A stretch of DNA of 55,956 bases from contig JBHEKY010000002.1 of assembly GCA_041859095.1 (NCBI GenBank), positions 1-55,956 on the forward strand. Reading direction: 5' to 3'. This DNA comes from UBA1422 sp041859095 (lineage in GTDB: Bacteria; Bacillota; Clostridia; Peptostreptococcales; Anaerovoracaceae). The translations under genes were made by a program, and so were the position numbers. Of the stretch, positions 7,719 through 15,979 are shown piece by piece. Numbering within the stretch: the stretch's first letter is position 1; every line of letters begins with the position of its first letter. Below the pieces are notes generated by a model. That model was not told the origin of the DNA, ran no database searches, and was given only the letters and a program-made list of their open reading frames with translations.

Positions 7719-9134
7719 CTATTTTCCTAAACAAAAGCGTGCAAACACTTCACTAATAATGTCATCGGAAACGGTTTCTCCGATGATTTCGCCCAACAGA
7801 TCGTAACCCCTTCGCACATCCACTTCAATTAATTCCAGAGGTTCGGTGTCTTTTGTCATGGCGATGGCGTCTGTCACTGCCTGACCTGCTTCTCGCAGTA
7901 GGTTCTCCTGGCGTGCGTTGGTAATCATCAAACTGTCACCTTGACTTACTTTTCCACCATATACCATTTGCTGTATTTCTTCCTCGATTTTTTCGAGTCC
8001 TACGTCTGATACCATTGAGGTCTCTATCATTTTGGCATCCGGGAGAAACTGCTGGATTTCATCCAGCGTTGCTTTAGCTCCCAAGTCAATTTTGTTTGCC
8101 AACAAAATCGTTCGTTTGTCACCAATGTGTTCAATAATATATTTGTCTTCTTCTGAAAGCTCTTCGCTGACGTCCAGCATCATCAGGATCAAATCCGCCT
8201 GGCGAAAAGATTCCTTACTTCTGGCAATACCGATTTGCTCTATGGTGTCATCGGTTTCACGGATGCCGGCGGTATCCGTCAAGCGCACCGGAATTCCTTT
8301 CAGGCTAATTGTTTCCTGGATGGTATCCCTGGTCGTGCCGGGAATTTCAGTTACAATCGCCCGGGTTTCCCGCATCAAAGCATTCATTAAAGAGGACTTT
8401 CCAACGTTGGGTTTTCCAATGATCACCACGTTGAGACCCTCTTGCAAAATTCGCCCGGTGTCAGCTGTAAGCCTTAGTCTGGCTATCTCACCGCCTATTT
8501 GCGATAAGCTATCCTTCATGTTTTCATATACAATTTCTTCGATGTCTTCATCGGGATAATCGATGTTGACGGTCATATTGACAAGCAGGTCCAGCAGCTG
8601 GTTTCGCAGCATGGAAATCTCCATGGAAAGTTTTCCTTCCAGCTGTCCCACTGCCACTTCAAAGCTCTTCGTTGTCTTTGCGCGAATCATATCGATAACG
8701 GCTTCTGCCTGGGAAAGATCCATCCTTCCGTTGAGAAAGGCTCGCTTTGTGAACTCCCCCGGCTCTGCCAAACGTGCACCAAGATGCAATGTAAGACTTA
8801 GTGTTTTGCGTAAAGCGACGACGCTTCCATGGCAATGAATTTCGGCTACGTCTTGTCGCGTATACGTTGCCGGCGCTTTCATAAACACCGCCATTACTTC
8901 ATCCACCATTTCTGAGGTGTTCGGGTCGATAATTTTTCCATACCGTAATATGCGGTTGGTTAGCTTTTTATCCACCGAATCAAACGATGCTTCCTTCAGC
9001 GCACCTTCCGACACATTACAAGCAGCGACAAATATCTGATTTAGAATTTGTCCTGCCAAGTCTCCGCTAATTCTGACAATGCCGATTCCCCCTTCGCCAT
9101 AGGCGGTGGAAATTGCTGCGATGGTATCGTTCAT
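7719..9134 (-). CDS. mnmE: tRNA modification GTPase MnmE
   Basis: 471 aa. MnmE (TrmE) is the folate-binding, potassium-stimulated GTPase partner of MnmG. The N-terminal folate domain, helical domain and inserted G domain (P-loop GKPNVGKSS around residue 230, switch EIPGTTRDT, NKID) are present, and the protein ends in CLGK, the C-terminal cysteine motif needed for activity. It stops at TAG (7721-7719). Because the next codons AGA-ATG open mnmG in the same frame, reading that TAG as an amino acid would fuse the two partners. Confidence 0.97.
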   Translation of the reverse strand: MNDTIAAISTAYGEGGIGIVRISGDLAGQILNQIFVAACNVSEGALKEASFDSVDKKLTNRILRYGKIIDPNTSEMVDEVMAVFMKAPATYTRQDVAEIHCHGSVVALRKTLSLTLHLGARLAEPGEFTKRAFLNGRMDLSQAEAVIDMIRAKTTKSFEVAVGQLEGKLSMEISMLRNQLLDLLVNMTVNIDYPDEDIEEIVYENMKDSLSQIGGEIARLRLTADTGRILQEGLNVVIIGKPNVGKSSLMNALMRETRAIVTEIPGTTRDTIQETISLKGIPVRLTDTAGIRETDDTIEQIGIARSKESFRQADLILMMLDVSEELSEEDKYIIEHIGDKRTILLANKIDLGAKATLDEIQQFLPDAKMIETSMVSDVGLEKIEEEIQQMVYGGKVSQGDSLMITNARQENLLREAGQAVTDAIAMTKDTEPLELIEVDVRRGYDLLGEIIGETVSDDIISEVFARFCLGK

Positions 9135-9164
9135 ATGGTTTGTTTATCCTTCTCCGATTGATTA

Positions 9165-9191
9165 AAAATAGCCCGTGTCAAACACGGGCTA
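9165..9191 (-). terminator. Intrinsic terminator after jag
   Basis: Minus-strand hairpin AGCCCGTGTT/GACACGGGCT followed by ATTTTTAA, 11 bases beyond the jag stop and ahead of mnmE. Confidence 0.85.
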
Positions 9192-9202
9192 AAATCGCAG
9201 GT

Positions 9203-10093
9203 CTATTTCAGTTCAATAATGACCCTTCTGTATGGCTCCTCTCCTTCACTTCTGGTTTTCACCTTCGGATTGTCCTGAAGCGTAGCGTGTATGACCATTC
9301 TTTCATAGGGGTTCATGGGTTCAAGCCTGACGGTTCTTCGGGTCTTGATGACCTTTCCTGCCAGACGCTCTGCCAATTGTTCCAGGGTGTTTTCTCTTTT
9401 CACTCTGTAATTCTCAGCGTCCACCACCACTCTGATGTACTTGTCTTTTTCTTTATTGACCACAAGGCTGGTTAAATACTGGATTGCGTCCAGGGTTTGC
9501 CCACGCTTACCGATGATTGTGCCGGAATCACTGCCTTCAATGCTGAGGAAAAGGGTTTCATCGTTGGCTTCCGCTGTGATTGTCAGTTCCAAGCCCATCT
9601 TTTGTGTGGTCTCTCGAAGAAAGTCCAGCGCCGGATGAGACTCAAGTGTTACTAAGTTGTCTGGCCTTGTTACCGAACTGACGCGCTTCGTTCTAATAAT
9701 TGGCGCGTCACCCTCTTGACCTTCCACGAATTCCGTTCTCGGTCTGGGCGCTCTGGGCTCACGGGTTTCTCTTGTTTCCCGATACTCTCTGGTTTCCCGG
9801 GGACCTCTGTTATCTCTGGGCTCGCGGGCTTCTGGTTTTCTTTCCTGCCTTTGCGGTGTGGCTTCTGCGGGTGCTTCTGCTTTCATCGCAGGGGCTTCTG
9901 CTTTTGTTTCCTTGGTTAGTGCCGTCTTCATTGTGACACGAACTTTGGCTAATTTGGAACCCAGTCCCAGGAATCCTTTTGAGGGCTCTTCCAGGACTTG
10001 TATCTCCACCTGATCAACGGTGCAGTTTAAATCTTTGAGTGCCAGTTTGACGGCTTCGTCAACATCCTGGCCCCATTTTTCAGAAAATTCCAT
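9203..10093 (-). CDS. jag: RNA-binding protein Jag (KhpB)
   Basis: 296 aa. Three-part Jag/KhpB protein: N-terminal Jag_N domain (about 1-55, with GFLGLGSKLAKV), a low-complexity arginine/glutamate/proline linker (about 60-140, repeats of ETRE and EPRAP), then KH (GTIIGKRGQTLDAIQYL) and R3H domains to the C-terminus. KhpB with KhpA binds many small RNAs and mRNAs and affects cell elongation and sporulation in Bacillota. It follows yidC with a two-base overlap region and is probably co-transcribed. Ends in TAG. Confidence 0.94.
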   Translation of the reverse strand: MEFSEKWGQDVDEAVKLALKDLNCTVDQVEIQVLEEPSKGFLGLGSKLAKVRVTMKTALTKETKAEAPAMKAEAPAEATPQRQERKPEAREPRDNRGPRETREYRETRETREPRAPRPRTEFVEGQEGDAPIIRTKRVSSVTRPDNLVTLESHPALDFLRETTQKMGLELTITAEANDETLFLSIEGSDSGTIIGKRGQTLDAIQYLTSLVVNKEKDKYIRVVVDAENYRVKRENTLEQLAERLAGKVIKTRRTVRLEPMNPYERMVIHATLQDNPKVKTRSEGEEPYRRVIIELK

Positions 10094-10094
10094 A

Positions 10095-10784
10095 TTATTT
10101 TTTTCCTCCTTCTTTCTTTAGGTTCGCTCTGTATTTCCCAAGGTAAAGGTTGAAAAATATTTGAATGAACTGCCCAAAGAACCAGTAGATTGAAAGACCG
10201 GCTGCAAACGATCGTCCCATTAGGACAATCATCAGAGGAAAGATGTATTTCATCATCTTCATCATTCCATCCATGCCGGCTTGTGTTGGGGCATTTTTGT
10301 TGTTGGTGGTCAGGAATGAGAAGTATGTAGCGATGCCTGCCAAAATTGGTAAAACCCATTTATCGGGTTGGCTCAGGTCCATCATCCACAGAAAACTTTC
10401 GTGTACTGCAAATAGCATATCCGAATCCATATAAAGCAGCGGCTGACGCAATAATGCAAAAACACCGAAAATAATCGGCATCTGAATCAGCATCGGCAAG
10501 CAACCTGCCGCCGGATTGAATTTTTCTTCTTTGTAGAATTCTTGCATTTTGAGATTCAGCATATTTTTGTCATTGGCATATTTTTGCTGAATGGCTTTCA
10601 TTTTGGGAGAAAGCTGACTCATTTTTGCGGTGGATTTTATTTGCTTGGCATAAAGGGGAAAGAGCAACAACTTCACCAACAAGGTGAAAATAATGATTGC
10701 TATGCCGTAGTTGCCAACCAAGCCATAGATTAAGCTCAATACCCAGCCGATTGGTTGTGCAATCGCACCAATAATCGTGTTCAT
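10095..10784 (-). CDS. yidC: Membrane protein insertase YidC/SpoIIIJ
   Basis: 229 aa, the short Gram-positive form without the large periplasmic domain. YidC inserts and folds membrane proteins alone or with SecYEG. Hydrophobic segments at about 5-50, 90-115, 135-155 and 175-205 fit the five-helix core; the hydrophilic-groove arginine is likely in the first long helix/hairpin. Unlike B. subtilis SpoIIIJ there is no lipobox at the N-terminus. Conserved position between yidD and jag. Confidence 0.95.
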   Translation of the reverse strand: MNTIIGAIAQPIGWVLSLIYGLVGNYGIAIIIFTLLVKLLLFPLYAKQIKSTAKMSQLSPKMKAIQQKYANDKNMLNLKMQEFYKEEKFNPAAGCLPMLIQMPIIFGVFALLRQPLLYMDSDMLFAVHESFLWMMDLSQPDKWVLPILAGIATYFSFLTTNNKNAPTQAGMDGMMKMMKYIFPLMIVLMGRSFAAGLSIYWFFGQFIQIFFNLYLGKYRANLKKEGGKK

Positions 10785-10820
10785 TAAATTCCTCCGATTT
10801 TCGCTGTTCCCAGATTGGTT

Positions 10821-11030
10821 TTACTCAAGCGGGTCATGCCCGCCGGGGTTCCACGGGTGGCATCTGAGAATTCGTCTGATTCCTAAGTAACTACCCTTAA
10901 AAAATCCATACTTCTCCAAAGCTTGGATAAAGTAGGATGAGCAGGTGGGGTAGAACCTGCATGTGGGCGGGAACAAGGGAGAAATGACTTTCTGATAACC
11001 CTTGATGATCAAAATCATAACGGTTCTCAT
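10821..11030 (-). CDS. yidD: Membrane protein insertion efficiency factor YidD
   Basis: 69 aa. YidD is a small membrane-associated protein that helps YidC-dependent insertion. The family pattern is clear: IKGYQKVISPLFPPTCRFYPTCS with both cysteines, and the C-terminal CHPWNPGGHDPL. Its ATG overlaps the rnpA stop by 4 bases (ATGA). Confidence 0.97.
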   Translation of the reverse strand: MRTVMILIIKGYQKVISPLFPPTCRFYPTCSSYFIQALEKYGFFKGSYLGIRRILRCHPWNPGGHDPLE

Positions 11031-11356
11031 CTTTTCACCTTTTTGATGGCGGCTTCAATAGATTTTTTCACATCCGCACATTTCCTATTTAGTATGGTAT
11101 TCCTGGCGATAAAAATAAAGTCGTATCCCTCAGGTAGCTTTACCTGACTGGTTCGAATACTTTCTTTCATCAACCTCCGCGCCCGGTTTCGTTCAACACT
11201 GTTGCCGACTTTTTTACTTGCCAAAAATGCAGTTCTGCTATAAGGCAAGTCGTTCTTCCGATAGAAAAGCACAACGTAGCGCTCTCCCATGGATTTTCCT
11301 TTGTTGTAGATTGCGGAAAAATCAGTTCGTTTCCGCAGCACATTTTGTTTCAGCAT
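11027..11356 (-). CDS. rnpA: Ribonuclease P protein component
   Basis: 109 aa. RnpA is the protein subunit that aids the catalytic RNA of RNase P in tRNA 5' maturation. The basic signature RNRARRLMKES (about residues 57-67), the N-terminal LRKRTDFSAIYNKG and the conserved aromatic patch are present. Lies between rpmH and yidD as in nearly all Bacillota; the RNase P RNA gene is not in the window. Confidence 0.97.
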   Translation of the reverse strand: MLKQNVLRKRTDFSAIYNKGKSMGERYVVLFYRKNDLPYSRTAFLASKKVGNSVERNRARRLMKESIRTSQVKLPEGYDFIFIARNTILNRKCADVKKSIEAAIKKVKR

Positions 11357-11369
11357 TGCTGCTTCCTTA

Positions 11370-11504
11370 CTAGGCTGTCAGGGATTTTCTCCCTCTCAGT
11401 CTTCTTCTTTTCAAAACGTTTCTACCGTTTTTGGTCGCCATTCTTTTTCTGAAGCCATGTTCGACTTTTCTTTGTCGTTTTTTTGGCTGATAGGTCTGTT
11501 TCAT
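11370..11504 (-). CDS. rpmH: Ribosomal protein bL34
   Basis: 44 aa, all of it recognisable as L34: MKQTYQPKKRQRK, HGFRKRMATKNGRNVL, KRRRLRGRKSLTA. ATG at 11504 follows AAGGAGGTGAAAC. The gene stops with TAG immediately followed by TAA, a tandem stop that would cap any read-through at one residue. First gene of the rpmH-rnpA-yidD-yidC-jag group, divergent from dnaA across the origin. Confidence 0.98.
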   Translation of the reverse strand: MKQTYQPKKRQRKVEHGFRKRMATKNGRNVLKRRRLRGRKSLTA

Positions 11505-11761
11505 TGTTTCACCTCCTTGCACATATGCTTAGTTATTATATAGCCGAGGGCTTATGATGTCAACGATTTTGTACTTTGTAGCCCGATGTTTTTTCTAAAA
11601 TTCTATATGTTGTGGGTCTGTGAATTCTGTGCACAATTTTATCCACCGCTTGTGGATAAGTACGTTTTTCGTTGCCGGAAAAATAAAAAAAATTACCCCT
11701 TGTCTGTGGATAACTTTTTATGTATGATGGTTCTACCACATAACGAAATAGGGGAGACGAT
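11505..11761. other. oriC part 1: rpmH-dnaA intergenic region with DnaA boxes
   Basis: 257 non-coding bases holding DnaA-box matches: TTATCCACC at 11639-11647, TGTGGATAA at 11651-11659 and TGTGGATAA at 11705-11713. The divergent promoters of rpmH and dnaA must lie here too; dnaA has the ribosome site GGGGAGA. With the dnaA-dnaN gap it forms a bipartite origin, as in B. subtilis. Confidence 0.88.
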
Positions 11762-13108
11762 ATGAAGACTTTGAACGAAAATTGGAAAGATACGCTGGAA
11801 TTGCTCAAGCCAGAGCTGACACAAATCAGTTTTGATACTTGGTTTTCCCCTCTTCAACCAAAAAGACTGGATGAAACACAAAATGTTCTATATATAGAGT
11901 GCAATGAAGGCTTCATTGCACAAGTTCTACATGACCGGTATGTTCCTTTACTGGAAACCGCCGTCAAGACCATCTTTAAGAATCCATATCGGGTTGAATT
12001 TATCGTCAAGGATCCCGATTCTGTGGATGCTGCAGAAAATACAAAAAACATGGACAAAGGTATTTTTGTCAACGAGTTCTACTTCAACCCCCGTTACAAC
12101 TTTGAAAACTTTGTGGTTGGAAGTAATAACCAATACGCCCATGCGGTAGCCCTTGCTGTTGCTGAAACCCCTTCAAAATTATACAATCCCCTTTTTATTT
12201 ACGGCGGATCCGGGCTAGGCAAAACCCATTTAATGCATGCCATCGGACATTATGTCCTAGAACATCACAAAAAACTAAAAATATTGTATGTTTCTTCTGA
12301 GATGTTTACGAATGAACTAATTACTGCCCTAAAAGAAAAAAGGAATGTCAATACATTCAAAAAGAAGTACCGTAATGTTGATGTTCTTTTAATTGATGAT
12401 ATTCAATTTATTGAAAACAAAGAAGCCACTCAGGAAGAGTTTTTCCATACGTTCAACAGTCTTTACGATTTAAATAAGCAAATTATTATTTCAAGCGATC
12501 GCCATCCCAACAAATTGACAAACCTTGACGAACGACTTCGTTCCCGTTTCGCATGGAACATTGTTGCCGACATTCAACCTCCGGATTATGAAACTCGGGT
12601 TGCTATCCTTATGAAGAAGGCAGAGCTTGAAAACGTTGAAATTACTGATTCTGTGCTACAGGTTATTAATTTAATCGCCGAAAAAATAAGGTACAATGTA
12701 CGGGAACTGGAGGGTGCTTTCTCTCGAATCATCAGTTTTTCCATTGTCTTGAATAAACCTATCACCGTCTCTTTTGCCAAAGAAAAGCTGACTGAAATAT
12801 TTTCTTCCAGTGATTTGAAAATCACCGTTGAAACCATCAAGCGTTCTGTTTGCAAATTCTACAACATTTCAATTAAAGAAATGGAATCCGCCAAAAAAAC
12901 CCGGGCGTTGGCTTTCCCGCGACAAGTCGCCATGTTTTTATGTAGAGAAATGACGAATCATTCTCTTCCTAAAATTGGGGAATCTTTTGGCGGGCGGGAT
13001 CATACGACGGTTTTGCATGCCCATGACAAAATTGGAAAGGACATTATTTCCAGCGAAAACGTCCGTAAAGATGTAGATGATTTAATTTCTATTTTGAACG
13101 AAAAATAA
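11762..13108 (+). CDS. dnaA: Chromosomal replication initiator DnaA
   Basis: 448 aa, normal length. AAA+ ATPase that binds DnaA boxes and opens oriC. Domain I occupies about 1-80, a short linker follows, then the AAA+ domain with Walker A GGSGLGKT (148-155), Walker B LLIDDIQF (about 210) and the initiator-specific motif, and domain IV with the DNA-reading signature GGRDHTTVLHA near residue 415. DnaA boxes flank it on both sides. Confidence 0.98.
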   Translation: MKTLNENWKDTLELLKPELTQISFDTWFSPLQPKRLDETQNVLYIECNEGFIAQVLHDRYVPLLETAVKTIFKNPYRVEFIVKDPDSVDAAENTKNMDKGIFVNEFYFNPRYNFENFVVGSNNQYAHAVALAVAETPSKLYNPLFIYGGSGLGKTHLMHAIGHYVLEHHKKLKILYVSSEMFTNELITALKEKRNVNTFKKKYRNVDVLLIDDIQFIENKEATQEEFFHTFNSLYDLNKQIIISSDRHPNKLTNLDERLRSRFAWNIVADIQPPDYETRVAILMKKAELENVEITDSVLQVINLIAEKIRYNVRELEGAFSRIISFSIVLNKPITVSFAKEKLTEIFSSSDLKITVETIKRSVCKFYNISIKEMESAKKTRALAFPRQVAMFLCREMTNHSLPKIGESFGGRDHTTVLHAHDKIGKDIISSENVRKDVDDLISILNEK

Positions 13109-13317
13109 CCACTTGTTACTCCGCAATTATAAAAGATAATTGACACGATAAATCTATCAACATTTTATACATATACAAACCAAATTTTATCCACAAGACA
13201 ACTTGTACAGAAACTTATGAAATTCCAACTAAAAATGCTCTTATCCACAAATCCACAAGACCTATTACTACTACTACTAAATATAATATAATAAGAAAAA
13301 AGACGGAGGTGCAGAAA
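13109..13317. other. oriC part 2: DnaA boxes, DnaA-trio-like repeat and AT-rich unwinding tract
   Basis: Between dnaA and dnaN: TTATCCACA at 13187-13195 and 13241-13249, with a weaker box-like ATCCACAAG right after. Directly downstream is CTATTACTACTACTACTA (13262-13279), whose complementary strand reads as successive GAT-type triplets like the DnaA-trio of B. subtilis, followed by ATATAATATAATAA (13281-13294). This box-trio-AT order matches the Bacillota unwinding module. Confidence 0.85.
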
Positions 13318-14433
13318 ATGAAATTTTCCTGTAATCAACAAATCCTAACGAAGGCATTAAACACAGTATCCAAAGCTGTAACAATAAGAACCACAATTCC
13401 TATCCTAAAAGGAATTCTTCTGAAAGCCACAACAGATGGAAAATTAATTCTTGCAGCTTCCGATTTAGACTTAAGCATCGAAAAAAACATTGATGTTACT
13501 GTTGAAAAAGAAGGATCGGTCGTGGTCCTTGCAAAACTTTTTGGAGATATCATCCGTAAACTACCAAACGAAGAGATTTATTTTGAGCTTCAGGAAAATG
13601 GAAACGTGATGATTAAAACAAGCCAGTCTGAATTCAAAATCATTGGATTGCCGGCCGAAGAATTTCCAAATATAGGTGAAGTTGAAGATGTTACCAATCA
13701 ACTTGCCTTCAACAAAGACATATTCAAAGAGATGATTCGAAAAACTGCTTTTTGTGCTAGCATCGACGAATCAAAAGGTGTTATTGTTGGTGTTTTAATG
13801 GAATTAGAAGAAAGAAAAGTAAATATGGTTGCCCTGGACGGTTTTAGAATGGCTGTCACAAGAGAGGATATGATTAATAAAGAAGAAGGAAAAGTCATTA
13901 TTCCTGCAAAAATACTTAATGAAATATACAAAATCCTATCAGAAAATGAAAAAGAAGAAGAAGTTAACATCGTCATCAGCAACAAAAAAGCAGTTATATT
14001 GTTGGAGAGAACAAAAATTGTCATTCGTCTTCTTGAAGGAGAATTTATAAAATACAAAGATATTATTCCAAAAGAAAATCCAATTAAAATAATTGTAACA
14101 AGAAGTGATATGGTTGAAGCGATAGAAAGAGCATCGTTGCTAGCGAAAGAAGGAAAAAACAATCTTATTAAATGCAAGGTGGAAGAAAACTTATTTACCA
14201 TTACTTCCAGATCCGATGAAGGAACCGTAAAAGAAGAAATCATCGTAGAAAAAGAAGGGGATAATATTGAAATCGGATTTAATTCCAAATACTTAATTGA
14301 AGCGCTTCGTGCCATTGATGATGAAAAGGTAATATTAGAATTTAAAACAGGAACCACACCATGTCTTCTAAAACCTGTTTCAGGACAACAATATGAGTAT
14401 TTAATTTTGCCGGTTCGTATTTCAACAAATTAA
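13318..14433 (+). CDS. dnaN: DNA polymerase III sliding clamp (beta subunit)
   Basis: 371 aa. Three repeats of the clamp fold form the ring that tethers polymerase III; the protein begins MKFSCNQQILTKAL and ends YLILPVRIST, close to the clamp's usual C-terminal LMPVR motif. I chose the ATG at 13318, eight bases after GGAGG, rather than the GTG at 13309 that lies in the ribosome site. It overlaps nothing and is followed by recF after three bases. Confidence 0.97.
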   Translation: MKFSCNQQILTKALNTVSKAVTIRTTIPILKGILLKATTDGKLILAASDLDLSIEKNIDVTVEKEGSVVVLAKLFGDIIRKLPNEEIYFELQENGNVMIKTSQSEFKIIGLPAEEFPNIGEVEDVTNQLAFNKDIFKEMIRKTAFCASIDESKGVIVGVLMELEERKVNMVALDGFRMAVTREDMINKEEGKVIIPAKILNEIYKILSENEKEEEVNIVISNKKAVILLERTKIVIRLLEGEFIKYKDIIPKENPIKIIVTRSDMVEAIERASLLAKEGKNNLIKCKVEENLFTITSRSDEGTVKEEIIVEKEGDNIEIGFNSKYLIEALRAIDDEKVILEFKTGTTPCLLKPVSGQQYEYLILPVRISTN

Positions 14434-14436
14434 AAT

Positions 14437-15534
14437 ATGCAGATAAAAAAAATAAAAATAGAAAACTTTAGAAACTATCACGAAGAAGAAGTGAATTTTC
14501 ATAAAAAAGTAAACGTGATTGTAGGAGATAATGCTCAAGGAAAAACAAATTTACTAGAAAGTATTTACGTTTCCTCCTTGGGACGTTCTTTTAGAACCAC
14601 AAAAGATAAAGAAATGATACTTTTTGAAGAACCTTATGCGCGAATTAGGGCAACCTACATAACGGAGGATCAAGAAAAAAAAGTAGACATTGGCTTCAGT
14701 AAAGAAGGAAAAAAGGAAATAAAAGTCAACAACATAAAGGTGGAAAAGATGACGGAAATGCTGAACCACTTTTACGTTGTTGTTTTTTCTCCGGAGGACT
14801 TAAAAATAGTCAAAGAAGAACCCGAAAAAAGAAGAAATTTCATTGATAGAGAACTTTGCAAAATGAGAATTTCTTACTTAAACAACTTGGTTCAATATAA
14901 AAAAATACTCATGCAACGAAATGCCTACCTAAAGAGCGATAAAAAAGACAGACAGGCGATGCAGGTATGGGACGATGCACTTTCCCAATATGGCGCCCTG
15001 GTTATTTTGCAGCGCCAAACCTTTGTGGAAGAAATTAATCTGATCAGTCGGGAAATCCACAAAAAAATCACCCAAGGGAAAGAACAGTTAGAAATCAAAT
15101 ATCAACCCAGCATCAAACCGGAAGGCGACAGAGAAGAGCTCGTGGCTAAAATGCAAAAGAAATTGGCAGATACGTATAAAAGCGATCTGTACGCAGGAAA
15201 TACCGGAGTGGGTCCCCACAAAGACGACATTTTAATTCTTATTAATGGTATCGCAGCCAGACAATATGGATCCCAAGGACAACAGAGGACAGCAGCCCTT
15301 TCTATGAAACTTGCGGAAATTCATTTGATTGAAAAAGAGAAGGGGGAAAAACCGATTTTACTTCTAGATGATGTCTTAAGCGAACTGGATGGCGATCGTC
15401 AGAAATACCTAATTCAAGCCTTGTCGGAATCGCAGATTTTTATCACTGCTGCGGAGCTGAATCCCCAACTGGAAGAATCCTTGCCGGCAGGAAATTCTTA
15501 TCTTGTGACCGACGGAAAAATCAACAGAAGGTAA
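14437..15534 (+). CDS. recF: DNA replication and repair protein RecF
   Basis: 365 aa SMC-like ATPase of the RecFOR recombination mediator pathway, loading RecA at gaps. Walker A GDNAQGKTNLLES (about residues 30-42), ABC-type signature SQGQQRTAALSMKLAE (about 279-294) and Walker B LLLDDVLSELD are present. ATG three bases after dnaN. The S4-domain gene often found between dnaN and recF is absent. The usual neighbour gyrB is displaced by a 7.7-kb insertion that begins just after the recF stop. Confidence 0.96.
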   Translation: MQIKKIKIENFRNYHEEEVNFHKKVNVIVGDNAQGKTNLLESIYVSSLGRSFRTTKDKEMILFEEPYARIRATYITEDQEKKVDIGFSKEGKKEIKVNNIKVEKMTEMLNHFYVVVFSPEDLKIVKEEPEKRRNFIDRELCKMRISYLNNLVQYKKILMQRNAYLKSDKKDRQAMQVWDDALSQYGALVILQRQTFVEEINLISREIHKKITQGKEQLEIKYQPSIKPEGDREELVAKMQKKLADTYKSDLYAGNTGVGPHKDDILILINGIAARQYGSQGQQRTAALSMKLAEIHLIEKEKGEKPILLLDDVLSELDGDRQKYLIQALSESQIFITAAELNPQLEESLPAGNSYLVTDGKINRR

Positions 15535-15582
15535 AAGCACTTGAGTGGAAACCCATGGGTTCGAGTCCCATGTCCTCCGCCA
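15535..15582 (+). tRNA. Remnant 3' end of a tRNA (probably tRNA-Ser type)
   Basis: Bases 15555-15582 read as the 3' third of a tRNA: T stem ATGGG, T loop TTCGAGT, T stem CCCAT, acceptor strand GTCCTCC, discriminator G and CCA. A partner 5' strand such as GGAGGAC does not exist upstream, where recF coding sequence lies, so this is not a whole tRNA. G as discriminator and the CCTCC acceptor suggest serine. A tRNA tail at the edge of recombinase genes looks like an attachment-site copy left by an integrated element. Confidence 0.7.
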
Positions 15583-15662
15583 AGATAAGTGGACAGAGCA
15601 GATTCCTGGTATATAATAATACTGGAACCTGCTTTTTTCATATCAAAAAAGGAGAATATATA

Positions 15663-15977
15663 ATGAAAGAACAAATCAGAATTGCATTTGGATATAACCG
15701 CAGCCCCTCCAATAAGATTGAAATCAACGAAGGTCAGGCTGCTGCGATCAACCTCATTTACAGTTGGTATGCTGAAGGGGATAGCATAGGAACTATTAAA
15801 GAGAGATTGGAAAGTGCTATGGTGCCATCTCCACAAAACAAGCCGAAATGGGGGAAGCAATCGCTGCACAACATCTTAACTTATGATAGATATGTTGGAG
15901 ATGAAATTTATCCAAAGATACTTGACGCAGAACTATACGAGAAGGTTCGGAAGGTCATGCAATCCAAGGCTAAATAA
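15663..15977 (+). CDS. Free-standing recombinase-domain protein
   Basis: 104 aa from the ATG at 15663, preceded by AAAGGAG. It resembles only the central DNA-binding 'recombinase' domain of large serine recombinases: an FGY start, a helix like AAAINLIYSWYAEGDSIGTI, then KWGKQSLHNILTYDRYVGDEIYP, which aligns by eye with residues about 165-255 of the next gene. No catalytic domain is present. It ends two bases before the next gene, so the two probably work together or are relics of one recombinase module. Confidence 0.65.
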   Translation: MKEQIRIAFGYNRSPSNKIEINEGQAAAINLIYSWYAEGDSIGTIKERLESAMVPSPQNKPKWGKQSLHNILTYDRYVGDEIYPKILDAELYEKVRKVMQSKAK

Positions 15978-15979
15978 TT

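Noticed and set aside
9700..9936. Plus-strand hydrophobic open frames opposite jag
   Set aside because: Produced by the low-complexity Arg/Glu/Pro linker read backwards.
15463..15582. A complete tRNA gene after recF
   Set aside because: Only the T arm and acceptor 3' strand exist; upstream bases are recF codons and no GGAGGAC-like 5' strand is found.
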